The notes under the pieces were generated by a model. The model was given only the letters and a program-made list of their open reading frames with translations, was not told the origin of the DNA and ran no database searches. From positions 1,550,001 to 1,614,000 of the forward strand of contig NZ_CP054836.1 in assembly GCF_013358405.1 (NCBI RefSeq): a stretch of 64,000 nt of DNA, in the 5' to 3' direction. Position 1 is the first letter of the stretch; each line of letters starts with the position of its first letter. This DNA is from Oricola thermophila. Lineage in GTDB: Bacteria; Pseudomonadota; Alphaproteobacteria; Rhizobiales; Rhizobiaceae. Below are positions 31,491-40,958 of this stretch, piece by piece. Position numbers and translations under genes: made by a program.

Positions 31491-32762
31491 TCAGAGCGTG
31501 GTCGAGGTCAGCATCAGCTCATCGACACCGTCGCGTCCGTATATGTCGTCACGGAAATGGACCACGCCATCGCCCGTCGACCACGCGGATATGTAGACGA
31601 AATACACCGGAACCGGCTCGACGAGTGCGACTTCGGTGTTCTCGCCGGTCGCGATCACCTCCTCGATGCGGTTCCGCGTCCAGCCGGGCGTGTCACGCAG
31701 CAGCCAGGTCGTCAGCTCGCGCACATTGTGGACGCGAACGCATCCGGAGGATTCGAACCGCAGCAACTTGCCGAACAGGCTCTGCTGTGGCGTGTCGTGC
31801 ATGTAGACCGCGTGCGGATTGTGGAAGTTGATCTTGGTCGATGACATCGCGTTGATCTTGCCGGGATCCTGGCGAAACCGCAGGTTCACCGCCTCGTTCG
31901 TCGACCAGTCGACCAGTTCCGGCGGCACCTCGTTTCCATCCCGGTCGAACAGGCGAATCGAGTTGCGCGTCAGATAGGTCGGATCCTTGCGCATCAACGG
32001 AATGATGTCCTTTTCGATGATCGACTTCGGCGCGGTCCAATACGGATTGAGAATGACCTCGTGGATCTTCGAATTCAGGATCGGCGTCTGGCGATCGATC
32101 TTGCCGACAATGGCCTTGTGGTACTGCGCCACGCGACCGTTTTCCACGGCTTCGATCTCGGCCGCCGGAATGTTCACCACGACATAGCGATCGCCAAGGA
32201 AACCCGACATGGAACGCAGCCGGACAAGGTTGGTCTCGAGCTGACCGAGCCGGATATCCGCCGGCACGTTCAGCGCCGCGAGCGTCACATTGCCGATGAT
32301 GCCATCGGCAGGCATGCCATGGCGCTGCTGGAAGCGCTTGACCGCTGCATCGAGAAACGTGTCGAAGACCGGGCTGTCGCCAGAATTGCGCGGCAGGTCG
32401 CCGGATATCATCAGGCGGCGGCGCAGCTGGCGCACCGCCGGATCGCTCGAACCGACCGTGACGCGCTGGGTCAGGTTCACATGAGGCCACCCGCCCTGCA
32501 TGACAATGCCGCGATAGGTGCCGATCGCACGCTCGACATAGGACACGGTCGCCGGGCTCAGGATCGGCTGGCGGGACTTCACTTCCGGCGCCCTCGTCCC
32601 GACCGCGTCAAACTGGTCGTCCCAGTTGCCGCGCCGGGGGGACTGGAAGATCTCGTTCAGCGTGTCCTGGGACCTTGCCGGAACTATGCCCGCAGCAATC
32701 GCGCCTACGATCCCGGCATTCCTGAGGAAAGAGCGACGGCTGGTTTTTCCGGTTCCGTTCAT
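31491..32762 (-). CDS. ldtP: L,D-transpeptidase of the YcbB/LdtP type
   Basis: Periplasmic peptidoglycan cross-linking enzyme, 423 residues. The N-terminus resembles a Tat signal (TSRRSFLRNAG) and is followed by a PG-binding type 1 domain (about 100-150: FDTFLDAAVKRFQQRHGMPADGIIGN in pieces). The YkuD catalytic domain has HDTPQQSLFGKL and SSGCVRVHNV, with the nucleophile near Cys341. Its upstream neighbour on the same strand is a MarR regulator resembling LdtR, which in Liberibacter and Sinorhizobium controls such a gene. The symbol is assigned by that analogy. Confidence 0.85.
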   Translation of the reverse strand: MNGTGKTSRRSFLRNAGIVGAIAAGIVPARSQDTLNEIFQSPRRGNWDDQFDAVGTRAPEVKSRQPILSPATVSYVERAIGTYRGIVMQGGWPHVNLTQRVTVGSSDPAVRQLRRRLMISGDLPRNSGDSPVFDTFLDAAVKRFQQRHGMPADGIIGNVTLAALNVPADIRLGQLETNLVRLRSMSGFLGDRYVVVNIPAAEIEAVENGRVAQYHKAIVGKIDRQTPILNSKIHEVILNPYWTAPKSIIEKDIIPLMRKDPTYLTRNSIRLFDRDGNEVPPELVDWSTNEAVNLRFRQDPGKINAMSSTKINFHNPHAVYMHDTPQQSLFGKLLRFESSGCVRVHNVRELTTWLLRDTPGWTRNRIEEVIATGENTEVALVEPVPVYFVYISAWSTGDGVVHFRDDIYGRDGVDELMLTSTTL

Positions 32763-33061
32763 CGATCACCTGCGTGTGCGCATTCAAGGGTACAGACCAC
32801 CCGGTCTTATTGTGCCCGGCTGGTAACAACGTCAACTTAACAAAGCGGAAACCACATTCACGGTTCCGCGAGCGAGAAAGCAGCGATTGCATGATGAACG
32901 CTGTGCTCTTCGTCACGCCCGCCGTTGCCGCCGCAGTGTTCACAGGAATATGGCCAATCCGTGTCGCGAAACGGTATGCCGGCCCCGAGCGGCCAACCCG
33001 AACGGCAAGAGGGGCGCGGTTGCCCGCACCCCTCTCGACAATGCGCCGGCAGGCCAGAGAT

Positions 33062-33574
33062 TCAGAGACGATAGAGAATCGTGTCGTTCCAGAAGCGATC
33101 AAGACGCTGCATGGCGCGGTTCATCGCCTGGAATTCGTCGGCACCGATACCGCCGACAGCCTCGATGGAAAGGATGTGCCGGTTGTAGAGCTCGGCAACG
33201 ATATCGGCGATCTCCTTGCCCTTCTCGGTCAGGCTGATGCGTACCGAACGACGATCCGTCTTGGACTTCTCGTGATTCACGAAGCCGAGCTCGACGAGCT
33301 TCTTGAGGTTGTAGGAAACATTCGAGCCGAGATAGTAGCCGCGCGAACGCAGTTCACCGGCAGTCAGCACGCTGTCGCCGATATTGAACAGCAGAAGCGC
33401 CTGAACGGCATTGATATCGGAGCGGCCGGCACGATCGAACTCGTCCTTGACCACATCAAGCAACCTGCGATGAAGACGCTCAACAAGTTGCAGGGATTCC
33501 AAGTAAAGATCGCGAACTTCTTGCTCAGACGGCTTGTCGGGCTTTGCGCCCACCATATTGGTCGCATTCATCAT
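33062..33574 (-). CDS. ldtR: MarR family regulator, LdtR-like
   Basis: Winged-helix regulator of 170 residues. The DNA-binding part includes SVLTAGELRSRGYYLGSNVSYNLKKL and the wing VNHEKSKTDRRSVRISLTEKG. Similarity in size, N-terminal helix (SEQEVRDLYLESLQLVERLHRR) and position next to an L,D-transpeptidase fit LdtR, a ligand-responsive regulator of envelope remodelling and osmotic tolerance. The 299-base gap between it and ldtP would hold the target promoter. An inverted repeat at about 33008-33036 may act as a weak terminator for this gene. Confidence 0.82.
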   Translation of the reverse strand: MMNATNMVGAKPDKPSEQEVRDLYLESLQLVERLHRRLLDVVKDEFDRAGRSDINAVQALLLFNIGDSVLTAGELRSRGYYLGSNVSYNLKKLVELGFVNHEKSKTDRRSVRISLTEKGKEIADIVAELYNRHILSIEAVGGIGADEFQAMNRAMQRLDRFWNDTILYRL

Positions 33575-33711
33575 GATCTTATTGCCTCTCTGTTATGCCG
33601 GTGATTGTTTTTTCTTCTCACCGTTGAGGGGCAAACTACCGAATGCGAATAAAATTCGACTTAAACGCCAGAGTTAACAGGCGATTACCAGACACACCTT
33701 TCCAAACGTCC

Positions 33712-34143
33712 TTAATATTCGTTTAATCGTTCGCGGAAGCGCCGGACCGCCAATATGACGATGAAAACGAAAAGCACCGACAGCGCACCAACTAGGCCGG
33801 CGACCAGTCCGGGCCGGGACATGTAGCGGTCGGCCCATATGCCGTAGATCGATATCTCGATGAGGCAGGCGAAGGTCCAGAGCACGATTCCCCAGGAGGT
33901 CAGCGTCCAGAGTCCCATCGAAGCCACAGGCAACAGGACCGCGAGCGTCACGCAAGGCACCTTCCAGTGCACCGGCAACCGGTCGAAGCGCGGCAGGGAG
34001 TCATTGTCGAGACCGATCAACTGGGCCCAGTAGGACAGGCCGGCGATCATGGCGACAGCCGCCATGGCGCGCAGGAACCACACAAAGACCGCCTGCACGA
34101 CGGATTGCTGCTGTTCCCTTATCTCGCCGGTGAGCAATGCCAC
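33712..34143 (-). CDS. Small membrane protein, probably DUF6163
   Basis: Inner-membrane protein of 143 residues with four hydrophobic helices (about 20-42, 63-82, 84-105 and 113-133) and short charged ends. I believe it matches the rhizobial DUF6163 family commonly found between ldtR and hemB, but cannot verify this. Function unknown. It is divergent from hemB and 137 bases upstream of ldtR on the same strand. Confidence 0.7.
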   Translation of the reverse strand: MALLTGEIREQQQSVVQAVFVWFLRAMAAVAMIAGLSYWAQLIGLDNDSLPRFDRLPVHWKVPCVTLAVLLPVASMGLWTLTSWGIVLWTFACLIEISIYGIWADRYMSRPGLVAGLVGALSVLFVFIVILAVRRFRERLNEY

Positions 34144-34248
34144 GAGGTTCCCCCCTTCGCCTTTCCCGGTGCGTCGACCAATGGCAATAGCCGATTTGCC
34201 ATGCTAGGCAAACCCGCATCGCAGACAGAAACTGGACAGGACTTGACG

Positions 34249-35253
34249 ATGAGAAGCGTCGATGAGGTTACCGGCAGCAGGCGCCTGCGCCGCATGCGCA
34301 AGACGGATTGGGCACGCCGACTGGTGCGCGAGACCGAGCTGACGGTCAACGATCTGATATGGCCGATCTTCCTGATAGAGGGGGAAGACGCCGCCGAGGA
34401 CATCGCGGCGATGCCGGGCGTGCAGCGGCTGACTGTCGACCGAGCCGTCAAGGCTGCCGAGGCTGCCGCGAAACTCGGCATTCCCGCGATTGCCACATTC
34501 CCCAATGTCGCAATGGAAAAGCGCGACACGACCGGCAGCCACGCGCTCGACGAGGACAACCTGATCAACCGTGCGACAAAGGCTATCAAGGCTGCCGTTC
34601 CGGAAATCGGGATCATCACCGACGCGGCGCTCGACCCGTTCACCGATCACGGCCATGACGGGATCCTGCGCGACGGCGTCATCGTCAACGACGAATCGGT
34701 GGAACAGATCGCCAGGGCCGCCGTCGGCCAGGCCGCCGCGGGCTCCGACATCATCGCGCCGTCGGACATGATGGACGGTCGGATCGGCGTGATCCGCGAC
34801 GCACTCGACGAGGCCGGTTTCCAGGACGTGGCGATCATGTCCTACGCCACCAAGTTCGCCTCGGCCTGCTACGGCCCCTATCGCGAGGCGATCGGCACTT
34901 CGGGACTGCTGAAGGGTGACAAGAAGACGTATTACATCGACCCCGCCAATACCGAGGAAGCGCTACGCGAGACGGAAGCCGACATCGAGGAAGGCGCCGA
35001 CATGGTCATGGTCAAGCCGGGCCTGCCCTATCTCGACATCTGCCGGAGGGTGAAAGAGACCTTCCAGCTCCCGACATTCGTCTACCAGGTGTCCGGTGAA
35101 TACGCGATGATCGAGGCGGCGGCGGCCAATGGCTGGATCGACGGGGAACGGGTGATGCTCGAGAGCCTGCTTGCCTTCAAGCGCGCCGGATGCGACGGCA
35201 TCCTGACCTATTACGCGCCCCGCGTTGCGGAAATCCTGGGCAGCGGCGCCTGA
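34249..35253 (+). CDS. hemB: Delta-aminolevulinic acid dehydratase (porphobilinogen synthase)
   Basis: Condenses two 5-aminolevulinate molecules in tetrapyrrole synthesis. The 334-residue protein has both active-site lysine motifs (SYATKFASACYGPYREA and MVMVKPGLPYLDI) and SDMMDGRIG. The metal-site segment reads DPFTDHGHDGIL and lacks the cysteines of zinc-dependent enzymes, as in rhizobial Mg-dependent forms. The start at ATG 34249 follows GGACAGGA; the frame upstream overlaps the divergent gene. Confidence 0.97.
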   Translation: MRSVDEVTGSRRLRRMRKTDWARRLVRETELTVNDLIWPIFLIEGEDAAEDIAAMPGVQRLTVDRAVKAAEAAAKLGIPAIATFPNVAMEKRDTTGSHALDEDNLINRATKAIKAAVPEIGIITDAALDPFTDHGHDGILRDGVIVNDESVEQIARAAVGQAAAGSDIIAPSDMMDGRIGVIRDALDEAGFQDVAIMSYATKFASACYGPYREAIGTSGLLKGDKKTYYIDPANTEEALRETEADIEEGADMVMVKPGLPYLDICRRVKETFQLPTFVYQVSGEYAMIEAAAANGWIDGERVMLESLLAFKRAGCDGILTYYAPRVAEILGSGA

Positions 35254-35312
35254 CCAGCCGCCCTTGATAATGCCGGCGGGCGATCCCACGTCGGAGACGG
35301 AAAGGATCGCCC

Positions 35313-35786
35313 ATGCCCTACACACAGACCCAGGCCTCCCCGCAGGATTTTCCGGACCGCTACGACGACTGGCGGCTGTTCGAGGGCGTGCGCACGCGGC
35401 GCATCATCGCCTTCCTCATCGACTACGCGATGGTAGCCATCCTGATCATCATCGCAGTTCCGCTGATTTTCCTGCTCGGCATCGCCACCTTCGGGATCGG
35501 ATGGCTGCTCTACGCGATCCTGACTCCCTTGGTTGCGCTCACATATGTCGGCTGGTCGGTGGGCGGGCCGTCGCAGGCAACGATCGGCATGCGGATGGCG
35601 GGCATCCGCCTCAAGCGCTACGACGGCCGGCGGATCGATTTCGTGACCGCGGTTGTCCACGCGGTGCTGTTCTGGGCCTCCGCCGCCATCTTCATGCCGC
35701 TGCTTCTCGCGCCGCTGTTCCTCGAACACAAGCGGACATTGCACGATCTTGCCCTCGGCATCGTTGCCGTGCGGTCCCAGGACTGA
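35313..35786 (+). CDS. RDD family membrane protein
   Basis: Inner-membrane protein of 157 residues. The RDD-type start is visible (VRTRRIIAFLIDYAMVAIL), followed by GGPSQATIGMRMAGIRL and a final helix with LAPLFLEHKRTLHDLALGIVAV. The exact role is unknown; some RDD proteins act as cation antiporters. It lies between hemB and bpt on the plus strand, an order common in Rhizobiales. Confidence 0.88.
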   Translation: MPYTQTQASPQDFPDRYDDWRLFEGVRTRRIIAFLIDYAMVAILIIIAVPLIFLLGIATFGIGWLLYAILTPLVALTYVGWSVGGPSQATIGMRMAGIRLKRYDGRRIDFVTAVVHAVLFWASAAIFMPLLLAPLFLEHKRTLHDLALGIVAVRSQD

Positions 35787-35856
35787 ACAGAGATGCGCAT
35801 CTATTGACCTTTCGACCGATCTCGCCAAATCTGATGCGTGAAGCGAGACTGGCGGC

Positions 35857-36606
35857 ATGACACAGCATTCCCCGAAATCACCGCAGTTCTTCCTGACGTC
35901 GCCGTCGCCGTGCCCCTATCTGGAGGGGCAGTACGAACGGAAGGTGTTCACGCACCTGGTCGGGGAGAAGGCCGGGGAGATGAACGACCTGCTCACCCAG
36001 GGCGGGTTCCGCCGCAGCCAGAACATCGCCTACCGTCCCGCATGCGAAACCTGCCGGGCCTGCGTGTCGGTGCGCATCCTTGTCGACGGCTTCGCGCCCT
36101 CGAAGAACATGCGCCGCATTCTGAGGGTCAATGACGACCTTGTCGGCACGGAACACAAGGCAGAGCCGACAAGCGAGCAATACTCGCTGTTCCGCCGCTA
36201 TCTCGATGCCCGCCACAAGGAGGGCGGCATGTCGGAGATGACCGTGCTCGACTACGCGATGATGGTGGAAGACACGCATGTGCCGACCGCGGTCATCGAG
36301 TACCGCAAGCGCGGTCCGGACAGCTTCGTGACCGGGCGTGGCGAAGGCCCCCTCGTCGCCGTCGCCCTGTCCGACAGGATGTCCGACGGCTATTCGATGG
36401 TCTATTCCTTCTACGACCCGGACATGCCCGAGCGGTCGCTGGGCACATGGATGATCCTCGACCACATCTCGAGGGCGCGGGCGCGCGGGCTGCCGCACGT
36501 ATATCTCGGCTACTGGGTCGAGGGTTCGCGCAAGATGGAATACAAGACTCGCTTCCGGCCGCAGGAGCATTTGACCTCGGCCGGATGGGAACTCTACAAG
36601 GGCTGA
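35857..36606 (+). CDS. bpt: Aspartate/glutamate leucyltransferase (Bpt)
   Basis: Leucyl-tRNA-protein transferase of the ATE1-like Bpt class, which adds leucine to acidic N-termini and sends proteins to ClpS/ClpAP. The 249-residue protein shows [29 protein letters not shown] (the Cys motif), [21 protein letters not shown] and [20 protein letters not shown]. It starts 70 bases after the RDD gene. Confidence 0.95.
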   Translation: MTQHSPKSPQFFLTSPSPCPYLEGQYERKVFTHLVGEKAGEMNDLLTQGGFRRSQNIAYRPACETCRACVSVRILVDGFAPSKNMRRILRVNDDLVGTEHKAEPTSEQYSLFRRYLDARHKEGGMSEMTVLDYAMMVEDTHVPTAVIEYRKRGPDSFVTGRGEGPLVAVALSDRMSDGYSMVYSFYDPDMPERSLGTWMILDHISRARARGLPHVYLGYWVEGSRKMEYKTRFRPQEHLTSAGWELYKG

Positions 36607-36634
36607 CTTTTCGTTCCCAGCGGCTTCGACGTTC

Positions 36635-37531
36635 ATGTCCCCCCATCAAAAAGGCCTGCTGCTGACCGGCATCGGCGGCTTCGTGCTCACCTTCGACATA
36701 CCCGTCCTGCGGCTTGCTGCCGCCGACATCTGGACCGTGCAATTCGTGCGCTCGGGACTCGGGATCGGCGTGGCGCTGCTGGTCTGGGGCATTGCCGGAT
36801 TGTGGCGGAAACGGGCCATAACCTTTCTGCCGGGACGAACGGGCATCATCGTCGCCGCGCTCTACGGTTGCTCGGCGGTCCTGTTCATCGGAGCCGTGTT
36901 CAACACCGCAGCGGCCAATGTCGTGTTCATCCTCGCCTTCAACTCGATGTTCGCCGCACTGCTCGGCTGGCTCGCGCTGGGCGAGCGGCCGCACCGCGTC
37001 ACGCTGGCCACGATGGCGGTCATGATGGCCGCGGTCACGCTGATCGTCGGGGACGGGCTGAGGACGGGCAACTATCTCGGAGATCTCATGGCGCTGGCAG
37101 CGGCGTTCCTGATCGCCATTGCCATCACGATCACCCGCAAGAGCGGCCGGGACATGGGATTCGCCCCGATGGCCGGCGGCGTGATCCCAGCCTCCATCGC
37201 CGCCGTGATGCTGGCCGCGGGCGACGCCGGGCAACTCACGGTCGAGGCGCCGTGGTGGCTGATCCTCAACGGCGCCATCCTGATCCCCGTCTCATTCTGG
37301 CTGCTGGCGACCGGGCCGAAATATATCAGCGGCCCGGAGGTGGCGATGTTCTACCTGCTCGAGACCGTGCTGGCACCGGTGTGGATCTGGCTGATTTTCG
37401 GGGAAACCCCGACGGCGGCCACCCTGACCGGCGGCGCGATCCTCGTCACCGCTCTCGCCGCACACAGCGCCTGGCAATTCGCGAGGCAGCGCGGGCGGCA
37501 GGCGGAAGCGGTCAGGAGCGCAGCTTCGTGA
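36635..37531 (+). CDS. EamA (DMT) family transporter
   Basis: Drug/metabolite transporter superfamily protein of 298 residues with ten helices in two EamA repeats (first about 5-140, second about 155-285). The substrate cannot be read from the sequence. It follows bpt by 28 bases. Its last 20 bases overlap the convergent flavin reductase gene. Confidence 0.88.
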   Translation: MSPHQKGLLLTGIGGFVLTFDIPVLRLAAADIWTVQFVRSGLGIGVALLVWGIAGLWRKRAITFLPGRTGIIVAALYGCSAVLFIGAVFNTAAANVVFILAFNSMFAALLGWLALGERPHRVTLATMAVMMAAVTLIVGDGLRTGNYLGDLMALAAAFLIAIAITITRKSGRDMGFAPMAGGVIPASIAAVMLAAGDAGQLTVEAPWWLILNGAILIPVSFWLLATGPKYISGPEVAMFYLLETVLAPVWIWLIFGETPTAATLTGGAILVTALAAHSAWQFARQRGRQAEAVRSAAS

Positions 37532-38015
37532 AACGGCCGCGAAGGTAGCCGAGCGTATCCTTCAGGGTCGAGTCGAATTCCAGAACCCGACCGATCAGTA
37601 TGTCGTGATCGCCCGCCTCGACGACATTCTCCAGCGAACAGTCAAGCCAAGCGGCCGCGCCTCCGATCACCAGCCGGCCGGTGGGCAGCCGCTCGACCGG
37701 CAGATCGGCGAAACGTTCCTCCTGGCTGCCGCGGGTGAAGCGGTTCGCTATATCCTCCTGATCGGCGCCAAGGATGCTAACCGTGTAACCGCCGCCATGA
37801 ACGAAGGCGTCGTGACTGGCGGCCGCGCGGCGCACGCTCCACAGGACCAGCGGCGGCTCCAGCGAAACCGTGTTGAACGAGTTGCAGGTCATCCCGAGAT
37901 CCGCGCCGCCATGGCGGGTCGTCACGACGGCAATGCCGGTCGCAAAACAACCCATCGCCCGCTTCAGGTCGGCGTGGTCCATTTCCCCGATCTCGAGACG
38001 GGCGTCCGCGTTCAT
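37512..38015 (-). CDS. Flavin reductase family protein
   Basis: FMN-binding split-barrel protein of 167 residues, probably an NAD(P)H:flavin oxidoreductase that supplies reduced flavin to a monooxygenase. Family sequence includes FATGIAVVTTRHGGADLGMTCNSFNTVSLEPPLVLW in parts and AAAWLDCSLENVVEAGDHDILIGRV. No partner oxygenase is nearby. ATG 38015 is preferred to an in-frame TTG at 38033. Confidence 0.88.
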   Translation of the reverse strand: MNADARLEIGEMDHADLKRAMGCFATGIAVVTTRHGGADLGMTCNSFNTVSLEPPLVLWSVRRAAASHDAFVHGGGYTVSILGADQEDIANRFTRGSQEERFADLPVERLPTGRLVIGGAAAWLDCSLENVVEAGDHDILIGRVLEFDSTLKDTLGYLRGRFTKLRS

Positions 38016-38381
38016 TCTGTCGGTGTTCCTCAAGGGACTTCCTTGCCTTCGGCGCGTTTTCCATGTTCGCGCCGCACATTCGCGTTCGCGAGCGTTATCA
38101 TGACCGCGAGATGCGCGATAATCCGCCGCTTTGCAACCACCTGGGCGGCAGGCGGACGCGCAGGAGCGACCGACCGGCCCCGATTCGGGGACCGAGTGGC
38201 GGATATGGCCCCGAATTCCGCCGAGACAAGGCTTCCGGCACAGAATGCCTTTCGGCAGCGGGAACCAACAGCCTTAACAATTCCTCAATACCTGATGGTG
38301 ATTATTCGCCGTCAGATTTGCCAGCCGGCCGGCCCGGCCACAATTGCGAGAAGACCTTTGCCCTGTTCCGGGGGCGCATCC
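38016..38381. other. 366-base intergenic region, no gene seen
   Basis: Between the divergent flavin reductase and a hypothetical gene. Frames that cross it lack ribosome-binding sites and family features. An inverted repeat CGTTCGCGAGCG near 38088 is the only local structure noticed. The last 130 bases are less GC-rich and may contain the promoter of the downstream gene. Confidence 0.5.
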
Positions 38382-39059
38382 ATGTTCAGATCAGATATCA
38401 TTCTCAAGTCCTCGCCCGACGGCACACCCGAGGTATCGACCGGATCGGCAACGGTCGTCGAACCGATTGATGACGATCTTGCCGGTTCGCACGGAACCGG
38501 GCCGGTCGCTTTCGTTCCACCGGCAACCGGCATCCTGGAACCGGCAATCGTTTCGGCCCTGCAGGAAATCCTCCGATTCAAATCGACGCCACGCAACGGC
38601 GGCAACATCGTGGACAGCCTCGCCAAGCTGGAACGTTGCGCGCGCGATGCAGACGACCCCGCAGCCAGGCAAATGGCCGAACACGCCCGCGCCGCAACCA
38701 TGACCCGCAAGTCGATCCTGGACGAGATGCGGAGCGGCGAATGGCTCAGGCGCGGCGACCGGGCCGAACGCGAAGCCAATATCCGAATGGTCGAGGCGAT
38801 GCGCAGCGGTTCGGCCAGCGTGCTCGACCTGGAGGACATCGGGCTGCGATCCCGCGGCATCTACACCATCCATTTCACGGCGACCGGCACATTCGCCGGC
38901 GTGTCATCGGAGATCGTGGCCGATTTCGATGCGATCGCCCGCTTCCAGGAGCGGAGCTTCCTGCGCAGCGGCGACGGCTCGATGACCGACAAGGCGACCG
39001 GGCGAAACGCCAACTTCATTCAGGACGGGCACAAGTTCCTGTACGTGGTGTGGCCGTAA
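38382..39059 (+). CDS. Hypothetical protein
   Basis: I do not recognise this 225-residue protein. It is soluble-looking: a variable N-terminal 50 residues, a helical Arg- and Ala-rich middle (about 60-150, SLAKLERCARDADDPAARQMAEHAR in parts) and a C-terminal part with beta character (RGIYTIHFTATGTFAGV ... NFIQDGHKFLYVVWP). No signal peptide is present. The ATG at 38382 is the first that leaves out the region antisense to the flavin reductase. It overlaps the convergent amidotransferase by 44 bases. Codon use looks coding. Confidence 0.6.
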   Translation: MFRSDIILKSSPDGTPEVSTGSATVVEPIDDDLAGSHGTGPVAFVPPATGILEPAIVSALQEILRFKSTPRNGGNIVDSLAKLERCARDADDPAARQMAEHARAATMTRKSILDEMRSGEWLRRGDRAEREANIRMVEAMRSGSASVLDLEDIGLRSRGIYTIHFTATGTFAGVSSEIVADFDAIARFQERSFLRSGDGSMTDKATGRNANFIQDGHKFLYVVWP

Positions 39060-39786
39060 CGGACCGGTCATCCTGCCGCCCGAACCAGTCATCGAGGAAA
39101 TCCGAATACCAGGCCTTCAGTGCCGCATCGTGCGCGGCAAAGCCGGCATCCTGCTGCTCCACCGACTGCGTCCCCGGCCTGCCGACAAGCGACGCGAACT
39201 CTTCCTGCCACTGGTCGAGGATCGGCCGCGTCACCTCCGGGTGAAACTGCAACGCCACCGCGGTGCCATCCGCAACGAAGGCCTGGTTGGGGAAAAGATC
39301 GCCCCGGGCAAGCGGCGTGACGCCGGACGGCATCTCCCAGCCCTGGGAATTGCCGGCGAGAACCTTCATGCCCTCCAGGAACCACGCCCTGCCCTGCTCG
39401 GTGGGCAGCAGGTCGTAGAAACCGAGGGCGGTGCAGCCCTCGGGGTGGAAACCGACCCGCGCGCCGAGCACGTGGGCCAGGATCTGAGAACCGAGACAGA
39501 TGCCGACGGTCCTCACGCCCTTCGCCATCGCCGCCTCGGCGAATCGAAACTCGTCCAGTAGGTAGGGCGCCTCGTCGGTTCGGGTGACGTACTGCGGGCC
39601 GCCCATCACCATGACGCCCGCCTCATCGCCGGTCAGCTCGGGCAGTCTCTCTCCCCGCCAGGGCTCGACCACCTGCACATCGAAGCCGCGCGCGGCGAGA
39701 TGCCGCCGGCCGAAATCGGGCTCGGCCAGATCCCAGTGTTCAATAACGATAATCTTGTGTTTCAACGCACGCGCCGACTCAACCAT
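39016..39786 (-). CDS. Class I glutamine amidotransferase-like protein
   Basis: Stand-alone GATase1 domain of 256 residues. The nucleophile is Cys97 in GICLGSQ, and the His-Glu pair is in LQFHPEV. VMVMGGPQYVTRTDE at 58-72 resembles the oxyanion strand. Such proteins, annotated as GMP synthase-like, often hydrolyse gamma-glutamyl compounds; no synthase partner is present. Its start lies 25 bases inside the upstream GH25 gene, implying co-transcription. Confidence 0.87.
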   Translation of the reverse strand: MVESARALKHKIIVIEHWDLAEPDFGRRHLAARGFDVQVVEPWRGERLPELTGDEAGVMVMGGPQYVTRTDEAPYLLDEFRFAEAAMAKGVRTVGICLGSQILAHVLGARVGFHPEGCTALGFYDLLPTEQGRAWFLEGMKVLAGNSQGWEMPSGVTPLARGDLFPNQAFVADGTAVALQFHPEVTRPILDQWQEEFASLVGRPGTQSVEQQDAGFAAHDAALKAWYSDFLDDWFGRQDDRSVTATPRTGTCARPE

Positions 39787-40736
39787 TCATGCCAGTCGCG
39801 TTCCGTACCATTGAAAACATTCAGGTCAATATGGGTGGACACGCCTTTTGCGCGACCGGTGCCGGAGTATTGCCAGAACACCCAGTCGCGGCCCGGATAG
39901 ACCTTTTGCGGATGCTCGGCGACGGCGCGCAGCCAGAAGGGATAGTCGCGGAACCGGCCCTGCAGGTTGTCGCGGTAGAAGTCCGGCGAGGTGTAGATGA
40001 TCGGGCGCTGGCCGTAGTGACGCTCCAGCGCGTCGAGGAAGACCTGCATCTTCTCGAGAATGTCCGACTTGTCCGGCCGGTGCTTGCAGGTGCGCGAGTG
40101 GGAGTTCCATTCCACGTCGAGAACCGGCGGCAGGGCACCCGCCTCCTTCGGCACGTTGCGGATGAACCATTTCGCCTGGTCGCGCGCGGTGCGGCACCAG
40201 TAGAAGAAGTGATAGGCGCCGCGCGGCACGCCGGCCCGCTTCGCCTCGATCCAGTTGCGCCTGAAGGCGTCGTCGACGTGATCTACGCCTTCGGTCGCCT
40301 TGATCCATGCGAAGTTGGCGCCCTGCTTGCGCAGGGTGTGCCAGTCGATGTCGCCCTGCCAGCGCGAGACATCGACGCCGTGAACCGCGAAATGCCTCGG
40401 AGTGACCCGGCCGAAACTGACCGGCTTGGCATCGGAGAATCTTGGCGGATGGATCCTGCTCACCGCGGAACGGATCGCCCCGGACGGCGCGACGAAGGCG
40501 ACTTCCTCCTTCGGCAGGACCTCGGGCGGAAACAGGGCGGAGCGCGCCGGCGATTCCGGCGTGCTGCCAGCCAGCGCGGTAACGGGTGCCCCCTCACCGA
40601 CCGGTGCCGGGGGCGCGGGCGCAGTGATGGAACTCACCGTCTCGCCGGAGGGCGCGATGTCGAGCACATCCATCTTTGAGGACGCCGTGCAGCCGCCGAG
40701 CGCGGCGGCAAGGACGGCCGGAAGGAGAAAACGCAT
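39762..40736 (-). CDS. GH25 lysozyme-like lipoprotein
   Basis: Predicted muramidase of 324 residues attached to a membrane. The signal peptide ends in lipobox LGGC (Cys16). A Pro/Ala-rich linker (about 20-115) leads to the GH25 domain beginning VHGVDVSRWQGDIDW and containing VLDVEWN, the catalytic acidic positions. SPDFYRDNLQGRFRDYPFWL and WQYSGTGRAKGV are typical of the family. The start at ATG 40736 keeps the signal peptide and has AAGGAG upstream. Likely role: cell-wall remodelling. Confidence 0.9.
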   Translation of the reverse strand: MRFLLPAVLAAALGGCTASSKMDVLDIAPSGETVSSITAPAPPAPVGEGAPVTALAGSTPESPARSALFPPEVLPKEEVAFVAPSGAIRSAVSRIHPPRFSDAKPVSFGRVTPRHFAVHGVDVSRWQGDIDWHTLRKQGANFAWIKATEGVDHVDDAFRRNWIEAKRAGVPRGAYHFFYWCRTARDQAKWFIRNVPKEAGALPPVLDVEWNSHSRTCKHRPDKSDILEKMQVFLDALERHYGQRPIIYTSPDFYRDNLQGRFRDYPFWLRAVAEHPQKVYPGRDWVFWQYSGTGRAKGVSTHIDLNVFNGTERDWHEWLSRRVR

Positions 40737-40958
40737 GTTCACCCGATACGCGAAACTGTTTGAGGTCCTTCGCCATTCGCGGCGCAACCCTCAGCGTTAA
40801 CGGAACTTTACTAAGGCCGAGTCAATTCGAATGATTAACGAACGGTAAAGCCCGAATGCCCCTCGCCTGCCCCGCTCGGGAGACAGTGACGCGCGCCACC
40901 ATTCCCGCGTCCCGTCTCCGGAAGCGGGTTCACCCGTCCGCGCGCAGCTTCTCCGCCG

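Noticed and set aside
33008..33036. Inverted repeat as a strong terminator of ldtR
   Set aside because: The arms pair well but no T run follows on the minus strand, so it is mentioned only in the ldtR entry.
37605..38381. Upstream extension of the hypothetical gene at 38382
   Set aside because: The frame is open, but this part is antisense to the flavin reductase and lacks a start with a ribosome-binding site.
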